DNA from: an uncultured Candidatus Saccharibacteria bacterium
Lineage (GTDB): Bacteria > Patescibacteria > Saccharimonadia > Saccharimonadales > UBA4665
Length of the DNA: 34,172 nt
NCBI GenBank assembly: GCA_903925195.1
Contig: CAIYEO010000046.1
Location: 1 to 34,172, forward strand
Reading direction: 5' to 3'
Translations under genes and position numbers: made by a program
The notes under the pieces: model-generated
Databases searched by the model: none
Told to the model about the DNA's origin: nothing
What the model saw: only the letters and a program-made list of their open reading frames with translations
Shown: positions 25,537 to 33,673 of the stretch, piece by piece
How positions within the stretch are numbered: the stretch's first letter is position 1
How the letters are laid out: each line of letters opens with the position of its first letter

Positions 25537-26655
25537 TTAACTGATGTAGTCGTGTAGTTTTTTTGAATCTTTGTGTTTTCTAAGTTTTGCTAAAGCTTTG
25601 GCTTCAATTTGTCTAATTCTCTCCCTAGTGACACTAAATTCTTGTCCAACTTCCTCGAGAGTATGATACTTGCCATCTTCTAAGCCGAAGCGTAGCTTTA
25701 ATATCTTCTGTTCTCTTTCGGTTAAGGCTCCGAGTAAAGATTTTATCTGCTCTTTCATAAGTTGACCAGTTGCAGATTCTTCTGGGCTAATAGTATCTTC
25801 ATCTTCGATAAAATCAGATAATACAGATTCTTCCTCATCATCTTTAATGCTAGCGTCTAGACTGCTAATATCTTGTTTTATCTTCATAATGTGTTCAACT
25901 TTTTCAACATCAATTTCCATGGCAGTAGCAATTTCTTCACTAGTTGGCTCACGATTTAATTCTTGAGTTAATCGTCTTTGAGTACGCAATAACTTATTGA
26001 TAGTCTCAACCATATGAACAGGAATTCTAATAACTCTAGCTTGATCAGCAATAGCTCTAGTAATTGCCTGTCTAATCCACCAGGTTGCGTAAGTTGAAAA
26101 CTTAAAGCCTTTGTCTGGATCAAATTTTTCAACAGCTCTCAGGAGACCAGTATTACCTTCTTGTATTAGGTCTAATAAATCAAGGCCTCTACCAACATAT
26201 CTTTTTGCAATAGATACAACGAGTCGCATGTTAGCTTCTGCCATTGCGGCTTTAGCATCTTTATCGCCAGCAACAACTCTATTAGCTAGGGCTAACTCTT
26301 CAGCTGATGATAGAAGTGGTATTTTACCAATTTCTCGTAAGTATAGTCTGACTGAATCATCGGCAATATCATCAATATAACTAGTATCATTAGTAACTAC
26401 TTCTTCGCCTTGTTCTAGAACCCATTCATCACTGAATTCTTCGCCATTAGGCTCTCTTGATACTTCAATCTTAGCTTCAGCTAAATCAGCATACAGACTA
26501 TCGAGTATCTCAACGTTTTCAGGTGAATCATTGATAGCTTTTAGAATATCTTTTTGTTCAATTTTGCCTTGTTTAATCGCCTGAGTTAATAGTTTGTCTT
26601 TTATTTGCTCTAGTTCTTCTTGTGTATGTATCTTAATCTTCTTAGGTTTAGTCAT
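25537..26655 (-). CDS. rpoD: Principal RNA polymerase sigma factor
   Basis: 372 residues. A short region 1.1 (to about 65) is followed by region 1.2 ([17 protein letters not shown]), regions 2.1-2.4 with the conserved core [22 protein letters not shown] and [17 protein letters not shown], region 3, and region 4 with the helix-turn-helix [27 protein letters not shown]. The -10 recognition residues of a housekeeping sigma are all present, in line with the TATAAT-like promoters seen in this window. It overlaps the dnaG end by 8 nt, with AAGGA in dnaG as its ribosome site. The dnaG-rpoD pair is the old macromolecular synthesis operon, here without rpsU. Confidence 0.97.
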   Translation of the reverse strand: MTKPKKIKIHTQEELEQIKDKLLTQAIKQGKIEQKDILKAINDSPENVEILDSLYADLAEAKIEVSREPNGEEFSDEWVLEQGEEVVTNDTSYIDDIADDSVRLYLREIGKIPLLSSAEELALANRVVAGDKDAKAAMAEANMRLVVSIAKRYVGRGLDLLDLIQEGNTGLLRAVEKFDPDKGFKFSTYATWWIRQAITRAIADQARVIRIPVHMVETINKLLRTQRRLTQELNREPTSEEIATAMEIDVEKVEHIMKIKQDISSLDASIKDDEEESVLSDFIEDEDTISPEESATGQLMKEQIKSLLGALTEREQKILKLRFGLEDGKYHTLEEVGQEFSVTRERIRQIEAKALAKLRKHKDSKKLHDYIS

Positions 26656-28405
26656 TTGTTAGTCCTTTGTTAATCTTTAATAATTTGTCGAGTTCTTTAG
26701 CTTTTGTTAATAATCTAATAGCTTCTTTTGGTTCAGCTTGGTTGATTTGTTCAGAAATAAGTTTTTTTTGTTGTTTTACGTATTGTTGTATTATTTGAGC
26801 CTGTAATAGGCTGGCTTCGTAATGAAGTTCAGTAGTAGCTTGAATTTTATATAATTCGTCATACTGTAATAATAATATTTTAATATAGTCATCAATAAAT
26901 TGCAAATCGTCTGTAGCCTGTTGGAAGTCAATAGTATCTGGATTCTTCAGCATAAACTCAAACAATGTTCGAGCTTCTTTTGTTACGAACATTTCAGGAG
27001 TTAATGGGTCCAGCAATATTCTAAGCTCCGGTTGGTTCATAGCTAAGGCTAAAAGATGATTCTGGTATCTTCCCAGGTCATAGTTAATATCTTCTTTTTT
27101 GATATGTTTTTTTAATACTTGGACGTTTTCTGGTTTACTATTTCCAAGCTTCATTTCTAACGCATCCTTAGAAACATCAATTATCTTGGCAACTTTGGCG
27201 AGATAATGATCTTTTTCTACTGGGTCAGTAAGATTTTTAATAACTCCAAGAACGATATCTGAGAATTGCCTTTTTCCCTGTCCACTACTAATATCTATAA
27301 TCTTACGATAATAATCTATCAACCAATCAGTAGCATAGACTGGTTTATCTATAGTGGCTTGCCAACCAGCAGAATTACTCTTTATTAACTCGTCAGGATC
27401 TTTCTCTCCTTCTGGAAGTGATATCATCGACAAACTAACCCCTACTTTGGCAGCTATTGGAATGGCACGTTCGGTTGCTTTAATACCAGCTTGATCTCTA
27501 TCAAAACAAAGTCTAATGTCTGAGACAAATCTATTTAGACCCTTAAGGTGATATTCGGTTAATGCCGTTCCAGCAGTCGCAACTACTTGCTTAACCCCTG
27601 CTTGATGAGAAGATATAACGTCCATATTTCCTTCTACCACCACTGCGTATCCTAATTTTCTGATCGAATCTTTAGCCTTATCCAGTCCAAATATATGGCG
27701 GCTCTTATCGTAAAGTAATGTTTGGGGAGTATTTATATATTTTGGAGAATTTTCGCTCGCAACTAATTCTCGGGCAGTAAAACCAATAGTCCGACCCATT
27801 TGATCAGCTAAAGGTATCATGATTCTGCCTCTGAACATGTCTAACATGCTGCGGTCTCTAATAATCCCAAGGCCGGATGACTTTATGAGATCTTCAGAGA
27901 ATCCTTTTTTCTTTAAAAAATCTACTAATGAAGATCTAGTGTTTGGAGAGTATCCAATCTTAAAAGCTAGAGCTGTTGGTTTATCTATCGATCGTTTTTT
28001 GAATACATACTCTTGAGCAGTATGATTTTTAGATAGATGTATTTGATAAAACTTTGTAGCTAATTCCAATATTTCATACATTTTTTCTTTTATCACAGCA
28101 TCTCTTTTATATGACTTATTATCATACTTAGATAGATCAACTCCAGACTGCCTGGCTAGCATCTCTAAAGCTCCTCTAAAATCTAAGCCTTCCATTTCCA
28201 TAACAAAGCTGAAAACATTACCTCCCTTTCCACTACTGAAATCATGCCATATTTGTTTTTCGGGACTAACAATAAAACTAGGAGATTTTTCGGAATTAAA
28301 AGGACTAAGCCCCTTAAAATTACGCCCAGCTCTTTTTAGTTGAACGTACTGACTAACCACATCTTCTATGGCAATTCTTTCTTTAATTTCATCTATAGCA
28401 CTCAT
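26648..28405 (-). CDS. dnaG: DNA primase with ligand-free zinc-ribbon domain
   Basis: 585 residues. The N-terminal domain keeps the shape of the primase zinc ribbon ([20 protein letters not shown] ... [18 protein letters not shown]), but all four expected ligands are replaced: S34 for Cys, N37 for His, D55 for Cys, S58 for Cys. The catalytic core follows with the RNAP-like fold and the Toprim motif [16 protein letters not shown] and LCFDRDQAG (acidic metal sites kept). The C-terminal part (about 430-585) should bind the DnaB helicase. It makes RNA primers at the fork. From memory, TM7 primases share this ligand loss, so it is likely a lineage trait and not decay. First gene of the dnaG-rpoD-kinase operon. 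Confidence 0.95.
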   Translation of the reverse strand: MSAIDEIKERIAIEDVVSQYVQLKRAGRNFKGLSPFNSEKSPSFIVSPEKQIWHDFSSGKGGNVFSFVMEMEGLDFRGALEMLARQSGVDLSKYDNKSYKRDAVIKEKMYEILELATKFYQIHLSKNHTAQEYVFKKRSIDKPTALAFKIGYSPNTRSSLVDFLKKKGFSEDLIKSSGLGIIRDRSMLDMFRGRIMIPLADQMGRTIGFTARELVASENSPKYINTPQTLLYDKSRHIFGLDKAKDSIRKLGYAVVVEGNMDVISSHQAGVKQVVATAGTALTEYHLKGLNRFVSDIRLCFDRDQAGIKATERAIPIAAKVGVSLSMISLPEGEKDPDELIKSNSAGWQATIDKPVYATDWLIDYYRKIIDISSGQGKRQFSDIVLGVIKNLTDPVEKDHYLAKVAKIIDVSKDALEMKLGNSKPENVQVLKKHIKKEDINYDLGRYQNHLLALAMNQPELRILLDPLTPEMFVTKEARTLFEFMLKNPDTIDFQQATDDLQFIDDYIKILLLQYDELYKIQATTELHYEASLLQAQIIQQYVKQQKKLISEQINQAEPKEAIRLLTKAKELDKLLKINKGLTND

Positions 28406-28453
28406 TCTATATATTATTGTACGCTAAAGTTGCCTGGGCTCATGAAGTCAGTT

Positions 28454-28463
28454 ATGGTTAAAT
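28454..28463 (+). promoter_or_regulatory. Extended -10 promoter of 28471 gene (leaderless)
   Basis: TGG-TTAAAT (hexamer 28458-28463), 7 nt before the ATG at 28471. The dnaG -10 candidate on the other strand (TACAAT, 28421-28416) lies 10 nt before the dnaG ATG; the two divergent starts are 65 bp apart. Confidence 0.4.
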
Positions 28464-28470
28464 AGTATAT

Positions 28471-29085
28471 ATGCAACCACAAAACAACGATCAATTTTAT
28501 TTTCTTAACCAAAATCAAGCCAATTCCCAGGGTCCTCTTAGTGGTTTGAAGGCTGGTGGCAAGAATATAAAATCAAGACTCATTATTGTTGGTGTGGGCT
28601 CATTATTTCTAATTATAATAATCATCGTCGCATTAAGCATAATATCTAGCGCTGGTAAGGCCAATAATAAGAATTTTATAAATATAGTCGAAGATCAGTC
28701 TATCCTTCTAGATATTACTAAACAAGGTATCGCATCATCGACCGACCTATCTACTACAAATTCATCTTCAACAATAAATGTAGTACTCACGAGCGAACAA
28801 TCACAAATAATATCAGTTCTATCAAAGAATGGATTAGCCATTAACAAAAAACAATCAGAGTATAAAAGTGTAGTTTTAGATAATAGCCTTGTAACAGCTA
28901 TAAGTAATGGTACTTTTCAGTCTACCTATATTAATTCACTACAAGACAGACTAAAGATTTATCAAAAAAATATCAATCTTGCCTACAAAGGTGCAAAAAA
29001 CAAATCTGAAAAAACAATCCTAAATAGCTTATACGATGACAGCACAAAGTTCTTAACAGCTACAAGCAGTTTACCTACTAATTAA
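28471..29085 (+). CDS. Single-pass membrane protein with helical extracytoplasmic domain
   Basis: 204 residues. A Gln/Asn-rich cytoplasmic start (1-33), a strong transmembrane segment (about 36-60), then a Ser/Thr-rich linker and a mostly helical domain to the end. No cysteines and no recognised family. It stands alone between divergent dnaG and the convergent MmcQ-like gene, whose stop overlaps it by 4 nt. Confidence 0.8.
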   Translation: MQPQNNDQFYFLNQNQANSQGPLSGLKAGGKNIKSRLIIVGVGSLFLIIIIIVALSIISSAGKANNKNFINIVEDQSILLDITKQGIASSTDLSTTNSSSTINVVLTSEQSQIISVLSKNGLAINKKQSEYKSVVLDNSLVTAISNGTFQSTYINSLQDRLKIYQKNINLAYKGAKNKSEKTILNSLYDDSTKFLTATSSLPTN

Positions 29086-29414
29086 ATTTTGTTTATATCT
29101 TTTACTATTTCAAGTGAGTGTCTAATAAGATCTCTGATTTCATCGGCATCTAATTGACCAGTACATAGAACCGTTATCCATTTGTTAGGATTTAAGTCTT
29201 TACCACTAAGGACAGTTTCGTATTTTTCTTTCAAATGTTTAGCGAGTAAAAAGTCACACCTCAGACTAATCTGAACAGGAGAAATATTTTTATAAACAAG
29301 TGCGAACATTTCTTCCTTATGATAATAGACCTCGATATCATCTCCATACGGAAAACTAGATTCAACATCAGGGTAAGAATTAATTATTTTAATAATAGAT
29401 TTATAGTCAATCAT
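29082..29414 (-). CDS. MmcQ/YjbR-family protein
   Basis: 110 residues with the MmcQ/YjbR (DUF419) pattern: an early FPYGDDIEVYY, ISLRCDFLLAKHLKEKYETVLSGKDLNPNKWITVLCTG and the closing LDADEIRDLIRHSLEIV. The fold binds DNA-like or partner surfaces in some members, but no biochemical role is fixed. It follows orn by 11 nt. Confidence 0.85.
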   Translation of the reverse strand: MIDYKSIIKIINSYPDVESSFPYGDDIEVYYHKEEMFALVYKNISPVQISLRCDFLLAKHLKEKYETVLSGKDLNPNKWITVLCTGQLDADEIRDLIRHSLEIVKDINKI

Positions 29415-29425
29415 AGTTTAAAAAA

Positions 29426-29998
29426 TTAATTAATTTGTTCTCTACTAGATGTCATGTAGGCAAATTTGTCTATATAAAATTGTAGTTCAGCTATTGAAGC
29501 CTGAATATCATCGAAGGCTCTGTGCGAATTATTCTTTTCGAATTCAACTTTATACTTGCCTTGCATTAAAATTTTAAAAGAACTCACGTCAAACATTCTA
29601 TAATGCAAAAGCTCATTGACCTCTGGCCACCACTTTTCGATAAATTTTCTATCATTATGGATTGAATTACCGGCAAGAATTGCTGGTTCACTGCCGAATT
29701 GAGCCTTAATAAAACCAATTAGCTGATTCTTAACGGTATCTTCCGATAGGTCAGAACTTTTTATTCTATCTATTAGTCCGCTTATTTGATGCTGTTTTTG
29801 TGACCATTCGTTCATATTAGCTAGCTTGTCATCGGATTGCTTAATTACAGCTTCATAGCTGGCAAGTGTTTTGAAATTAAAATCTGTAACTTCAGCTGCA
29901 ATTTCAATAATCACATCTTTTGCATGGTCAAGACCCGTCATCTCTAAATCAACCCATAGTAATTTTGTTGGAATTATTGTCTTATCTATTTCTTTCAT
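29426..29998 (-). CDS. orn: Oligoribonuclease
   Basis: 190 residues. A DEDDh exonuclease with WVDLEMTGLD (D17, E19), NSIHNDRKFI (D116) and SHRAFDDIQAS (H159, D164), the layout of E. coli Orn. It degrades the 2-5 nt RNA ends left by PNPase and RNase J, an essential step. Because the NrnA-position protein at 17176-19074 has lost its catalytic residues, Orn may be the only nanoRNase here. An extended -10 lies 7 nt before the ATG. The MmcQ-like gene follows in the operon. Confidence 0.96.
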   Translation of the reverse strand: MKEIDKTIIPTKLLWVDLEMTGLDHAKDVIIEIAAEVTDFNFKTLASYEAVIKQSDDKLANMNEWSQKQHQISGLIDRIKSSDLSEDTVKNQLIGFIKAQFGSEPAILAGNSIHNDRKFIEKWWPEVNELLHYRMFDVSSFKILMQGKYKVEFEKNNSHRAFDDIQASIAELQFYIDKFAYMTSSREQIN

Positions 29999-30005
29999 TG
30001 GTCAT

Positions 30006-30034
30006 ACTATAACAAATAGCTGGTAAAATTATCA
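30006..30034 (-). promoter_or_regulatory. Promoter of orn (leaderless)
   Basis: Minus strand -35 TGATAA (30034-30029), 17-nt spacer, extended -10 TGT-TATAGT (30011-30006). Seven nt separate the -10 from the ATG at 29998, so the mRNA should be leaderless. Confidence 0.55.
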
Positions 30035-30036
30035 CC

Positions 30037-30606
30037 CTATTTTGGAATTACTACTTTAGTTCCGTTGGTTGAATGATCTTCGATTGATATATTGTTGTCC
30101 TTATCTAGGTAAATCGATAAATGTTCACGCGAAAGATGGCTATTGTCATCACGCATGTCTAGCAAGCCTAAAAGATAATTATTACGGTCTTCTTTATTGC
30201 GACCAATAGTTACTATCTGATCAGCTTTAAGTACGACAAAACCAGCTATTAATTCCTCTGGTTTATAATTTTGAGTTATCAAACCATATCTTGATCTTGT
30301 AACACCTAAATTATCTAATTCTTTGTTAACGCTTGGATTATAGAGTATAGCTCTTCCCTTTTCTGGAATATCTTCACCATAATCCATGATAGCTATAGTC
30401 TTATCTATATCTAGGCCATGAACTTTTGAAGGTATTTCGATCTCAGCAACTACCTGACCATTCATTGCCTGCTCTCTAGATTCATCGAGCGATCTTAGGA
30501 CGCGTTTAGAATCCAATTTTAAGCTCTGATTATGTATTAAAATAGTCTGTTGATTTTCTGACAGAGATTCATTTTCGATTGGTGTATTAGAAATCTTTTC
30601 TGACAT
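30037..30606 (-). CDS. FHA-domain protein
   Basis: 189 residues. The C-terminal 70 residues form an FHA domain: VTIGRNKEDRN, then MRDDNSHLSREHLSIYLDKDNNISIEDHSTNGTKV, with the conserved GR, SR-H and NGT motifs that bind phosphothreonine. The N-terminal 115 residues hold no recognised domain; the first are disordered and start MSEKISNTPIENES, similar to the start of the neighbouring protein (MSEQLNTPTQEN). It lies 6 nt after the 336-residue gene and is its operon partner, which suggests it reads a phosphorylation mark on that protein or in its pathway. No kinase is in the window. Confidence 0.88.
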   Translation of the reverse strand: MSEKISNTPIENESLSENQQTILIHNQSLKLDSKRVLRSLDESREQAMNGQVVAEIEIPSKVHGLDIDKTIAIMDYGEDIPEKGRAILYNPSVNKELDNLGVTRSRYGLITQNYKPEELIAGFVVLKADQIVTIGRNKEDRNNYLLGLLDMRDDNSHLSREHLSIYLDKDNNISIEDHSTNGTKVVIPK

Positions 30607-30612
30607 GTTTTA

Positions 30613-31623
30613 TTAGGATAAATTAATTATTTTTTTAGCAGCTGCTCTATGTTGACCAAGAAGCACCTCGCCATCATCTGCATACTCTATAGTATCTGAT
30701 TGAACTAATTCATCTTTAAAAGTTCCATCCAGCATAGATATAGCAAGTAATGTTGCATACTCACGACTTCTAAGTTCTGGTATGTGAGAATAACCAGTTG
30801 TTCTAGGACTTTTTTCAGAGTTATCTTTGATTTGCTGACCCATAGTCATTTCATTAAGTGCAAGATTATCTAATTTACGAAGAAGATATAGCCCTACATC
30901 AGTCCTAAAATCCTCATTAGTTCTTAGTAACTCACTAAGGTGAGTTCCTTTGGGAGAATATTTTTCGAATATTAGTTTTAGATTTGGATCACCATTACCA
31001 GCAATTTCTAATCTTTCTTCCGCCATTTTCATACTTTCAGCGGTAACTTTTAATCTTTCGTTACCTGTAGTTCGAATAGCTGCTTCAATCTGAGTTTGAT
31101 GTTCAACTTTAGAAGTGAAAGGATCAATATCTTGATCAAACATAGAATCATAGTTAATATCACTATCATTCTTACCAGTTTCATCCTTCACTGGACTAAA
31201 TAGTTGCTTTAACCTAGGTTCAATATCTTCTTTTGGACTAACGATTTCTGTTTCTTTAATGGGTTTGTATAAAATTTCCGATTTTTTTCGGTTGGATGTT
31301 TCGTCACTAATCATACTCGTAATTTCATCAGCACTTAGCAAGGTCTTTGATAGGAATTCTTCCGTGGGCACCTCGATAATGTTACCAGTCTCATCCTTGA
31401 ACTTAATTATTGGGTATTTTTCACCTGTTCTTTTGCCGGTCTCATCGATTACATATTTTGGTCCAAAATCCTCAACTGAAACCTCAGATTGTCCATCTGG
31501 AGTCTCTATAACAAATTTTTTATCCAATAAAACATTATCTGGTAGATTATTGAATTCATCAGCTAACTTTCTATCGATAAATTTAATGTTTTCTTGAGTT
31601 GGTGTATTTAACTGTTCTGACAT
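30613..31623 (-). CDS. Uncharacterised acidic protein, FHA operon partner
   Basis: 336 residues, no signal peptide or membrane segment. Beta-rich N-terminal part (35-95) with a repeated DETG motif (DETGKRTGEK, KDETGNIIEV, KDETGKND), a disordered middle (100-170) and a helical C-terminal half. The end, DDGEVLLGQHRAAAKKIINLS, recalls the G-x-HR-x-A motif of ParB/sulfiredoxin-type folds, but the rest of that domain is not seen, so I do not assign it. The leader is A-rich with no ribosome site and the promoter resembles that of the EndoU-like gene. Confidence 0.85.
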   Translation of the reverse strand: MSEQLNTPTQENIKFIDRKLADEFNNLPDNVLLDKKFVIETPDGQSEVSVEDFGPKYVIDETGKRTGEKYPIIKFKDETGNIIEVPTEEFLSKTLLSADEITSMISDETSNRKKSEILYKPIKETEIVSPKEDIEPRLKQLFSPVKDETGKNDSDINYDSMFDQDIDPFTSKVEHQTQIEAAIRTTGNERLKVTAESMKMAEERLEIAGNGDPNLKLIFEKYSPKGTHLSELLRTNEDFRTDVGLYLLRKLDNLALNEMTMGQQIKDNSEKSPRTTGYSHIPELRSREYATLLAISMLDGTFKDELVQSDTIEYADDGEVLLGQHRAAAKKIINLS

Positions 31624-31650
31624 TTTTTTTGTTTTTTTATTAACAACTAT

Positions 31651-31679
31651 ATATTAGCATAAATACTTTGATTTGTCTA
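31651..31679 (-). promoter_or_regulatory. Promoter of FHA operon
   Basis: Minus strand TAGACA (31679-31674), 17-nt spacer, extended -10 TGC-TAATAT (31656-31651). A 27-nt A-rich stretch leads to the ATG at 31623. The core TTATGCTAATRTATA is shared with the promoter at 3081-3109. Confidence 0.6.
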
Positions 31680-31721
31680 GGTAATTAATCGAATCATAGT
31701 CATGCATAATATTAGTTAGTA

Positions 31722-31750
31722 TTGACTTTTTAGCATAATTAGTATAAAAT
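31722..31750 (+). promoter_or_regulatory. Promoter of 31836 gene
   Basis: TTGACT (31722-31727), 17-nt spacer, TAAAAT (31745-31750); an overlapping TATAAA at 31743 would give a 15-nt spacer. The leader is about 78 nt and contains AAGGAG. Confidence 0.5.
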
Positions 31751-31835
31751 ATCCGGACTCTTGATTGAGTTTATGTTTACTACATTAAGTTATAACCCCT
31801 TAAAGGATATAAGTAGTTAGCAAGAAGGAGTTTTG

Positions 31836-32843
31836 ATGACTAATTCTAATAGTAATAGAGAAATAGGAATGAAAGAAAAAGCCGTAAGATATGCTGTAAA
31901 AGGTTCTGCGGTTGCTGCGGTTGGATATTTTGCTGTAGTAGGTTTATCTAATGAATTAGGTAACCACTTCGGCATTCATCTTAATTTACCTGGCCTTGAA
32001 TCACAACCACCAGTAATTAGTGGGCAGGTTCTTCCAAATTCTACAGTTGTTACAAAAGAACAATTAACTAGTTGTACAGACGAAGTTAGTGTTGATGTTG
32101 GCGTATTATCTCACGATAGATATTTAGCTGTCAGTGGATATAAGGCAGATCATATGTATCCTGTTAAATATAGCGTATGTGGTCAAGATGGTCTTACTTT
32201 AGACGTACAAAAACATTACAACACAGCTAGTAATATTGATGCTGTTACAGTTTCAGTTCCTAACTATAAGCCTTTAAATGCAGGAATAGACTTCAATAAT
32301 GGTCAGGTCCTATGTATGGATCTTCCATCAACTTCAAGTGTAGGTGATATACACTCTCAATCTGATTCTTATAATTCTAAAAAGCAAAAAAACCAAACCA
32401 TTAAATGTAATTGGGGTCAGGATACTACTGGTCTAGGTTTCGATACACCAAACGATGCTGCTAGTAATACAATTGGTTCATTACAATTCGCCCAAAACGC
32501 AGGTGTACTTAGCCCATTACCTAAATATGCTGAAGACAGAATATTGTCTGACATTAAACAACAGACTCTAGCTGATATGCATGCCGAATATCCAAATGCT
32601 GAAGTTAAGGTTATATTGCCAAGATTTAAATCTCAGTTAGATCAAATTGAAAATAATTGGGAATCGCAGTCTGAAGGAATAATGAATGGTGTTAAAGCCA
32701 TTAACTTTTCAAGCGAAGATGGTTCGACTGTTATTAATATGACTTCAAGATATGATGGCATTAATGGATCAGTAAAACTACCTGTAGATCTTTCAAAAAA
32801 AGATTTAGCAAAACTCAATCAATTCGTTCACACCACAAAATAA
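31836..32843 (+). CDS. Membrane-anchored or exported protein, family unknown
   Basis: 335 residues from the ATG at 31836, 5 nt after AAGGAG (a TTG one codon earlier is also possible). A polar basic start (MTNSNSNREIGMKEKAVRYAVKG) is followed by a hydrophobic segment (about 23-40, SAVAAVGYFAVVGL), either an anchor or an uncleaved signal. The rest is a beta-rich domain with cysteines at about positions 81, 116, 165 and 193 that could pair outside the cell, and a helical C-terminal part. No family recognised. It diverges from the FHA operon and is followed by two genes on the same strand. Confidence 0.82.
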   Translation: MTNSNSNREIGMKEKAVRYAVKGSAVAAVGYFAVVGLSNELGNHFGIHLNLPGLESQPPVISGQVLPNSTVVTKEQLTSCTDEVSVDVGVLSHDRYLAVSGYKADHMYPVKYSVCGQDGLTLDVQKHYNTASNIDAVTVSVPNYKPLNAGIDFNNGQVLCMDLPSTSSVGDIHSQSDSYNSKKQKNQTIKCNWGQDTTGLGFDTPNDAASNTIGSLQFAQNAGVLSPLPKYAEDRILSDIKQQTLADMHAEYPNAEVKVILPRFKSQLDQIENNWESQSEGIMNGVKAINFSSEDGSTVINMTSRYDGINGSVKLPVDLSKKDLAKLNQFVHTTK

Positions 32844-32894
32844 TAATCTTATTATTAATGAACCCTAGAAATTAAATATGACTGTCGATAAGCA

Positions 32895-32923
32895 TTGACA
32901 ATTACATTAATTTGAGATATACT
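32895..32923 (+). promoter_or_regulatory. Promoter of 32960 gene
   Basis: TTGACA (32895-32900), 17-nt spacer, TATACT (32918-32923). Transcription would start near 32930, so the ATG at 32960 is the usable start and upstream in-frame TTG codons are not. The leader is strongly A-rich without a ribosome site. Confidence 0.7.
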
Positions 32924-32959
32924 TATGCTTACTTAAAACAAAACAAAAAGAAAAAAAAT

Positions 32960-33655
32960 ATGCAAGAAACGAATAATAAAACATTTAAAGAAGAGATAGC
33001 AGGGTCTACTGATCCTGTTATTTCTATTGAAGACCTTCCTCAGGGTATGTCAGATCAAGCTTTTCAAGAACAATGGATAGCTATTGAAGACGCTATAGAT
33101 CAGCGTTTTGGTGAGAATATAAGTCCAAAACTTAAATCTATAGCTATCTCTGATATAGAGAGAGATCCTAGCAATATAACTGGTATTCTTAGTGCGATTA
33201 GTGAAGTTCCGAGCCACGAAGAATCAGGCAGTTATACTAATAAACGCGATATGCCAGGCGGACCACCCAAGCAAAAAACAGCAGCACAAATGGAACTTCA
33301 TGGCCTAAACATAAAAGCCCTGCCATTGAAAGAAAGACTTGCCTTCTGGTTTGGTCTTCGTGATCTAGATTCTGACGAAGTTGCTTTGGAGCGAGTCAAG
33401 CAAAAAACTCTAGAATTAAAATCCAGGAAACAAGAAAAAGATTTAGCAAAAGCTGCAACCCGGAATATAGTCTCTAAACCAGAAACAGACGACCTAGAAG
33501 ATATCCCTCTTCCAATTATTAGACCTTCCAAAAATTCAGAAATTCAATCTACTACCAATAAAGATCAAACCAACGACAAAAAATCAGTCACTCCCATAAA
33601 TCAAAAACCAGCTGAAGTTACTCAATCAGGTAATACAATTTATTATAAGTTTTAA
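32960..33655 (+). CDS. Uncharacterised charged protein with disordered ends
   Basis: 231 residues from the ATG chosen by promoter position (the frame is open to a TTG at 32912). The first 85 residues are acidic (IEDLPQGMSDQAFQEQWIAIEDAIDQRF). Next comes a Gly/Pro turn (MPGGPPKQK), a helical central part (LKERLAFWFGLRDLDSDEVALERVKQKTLELKSRKQEKDLAKAA) and a Ser/Asn/Thr/Lys-rich, probably disordered tail ending NTIYYKF. No signal peptide or transmembrane segment and no recognised family. The LysM gene starts 18 nt after its stop. Confidence 0.8.
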   Translation: MQETNNKTFKEEIAGSTDPVISIEDLPQGMSDQAFQEQWIAIEDAIDQRFGENISPKLKSIAISDIERDPSNITGILSAISEVPSHEESGSYTNKRDMPGGPPKQKTAAQMELHGLNIKALPLKERLAFWFGLRDLDSDEVALERVKQKTLELKSRKQEKDLAKAATRNIVSKPETDDLEDIPLPIIRPSKNSEIQSTTNKDQTNDKKSVTPINQKPAEVTQSGNTIYYKF

Positions 33656-33673
33656 CAAAAGGAGCGATAAGTA

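Noticed and set aside
31200..31623. ParB/sulfiredoxin assignment for the 336-residue FHA partner, from its C-terminal GQHRAAA motif (30613-31623)
   Set aside because: Only one short motif matches and the strands that should precede it are not seen; left unassigned.
32841..32862. Inverted repeat AATAATAATCTTATTATTAA after the 31836 gene as a terminator
   Set aside because: The stem is A-T only with a very short loop and no following T-run; it would not be stable enough to call a terminator.
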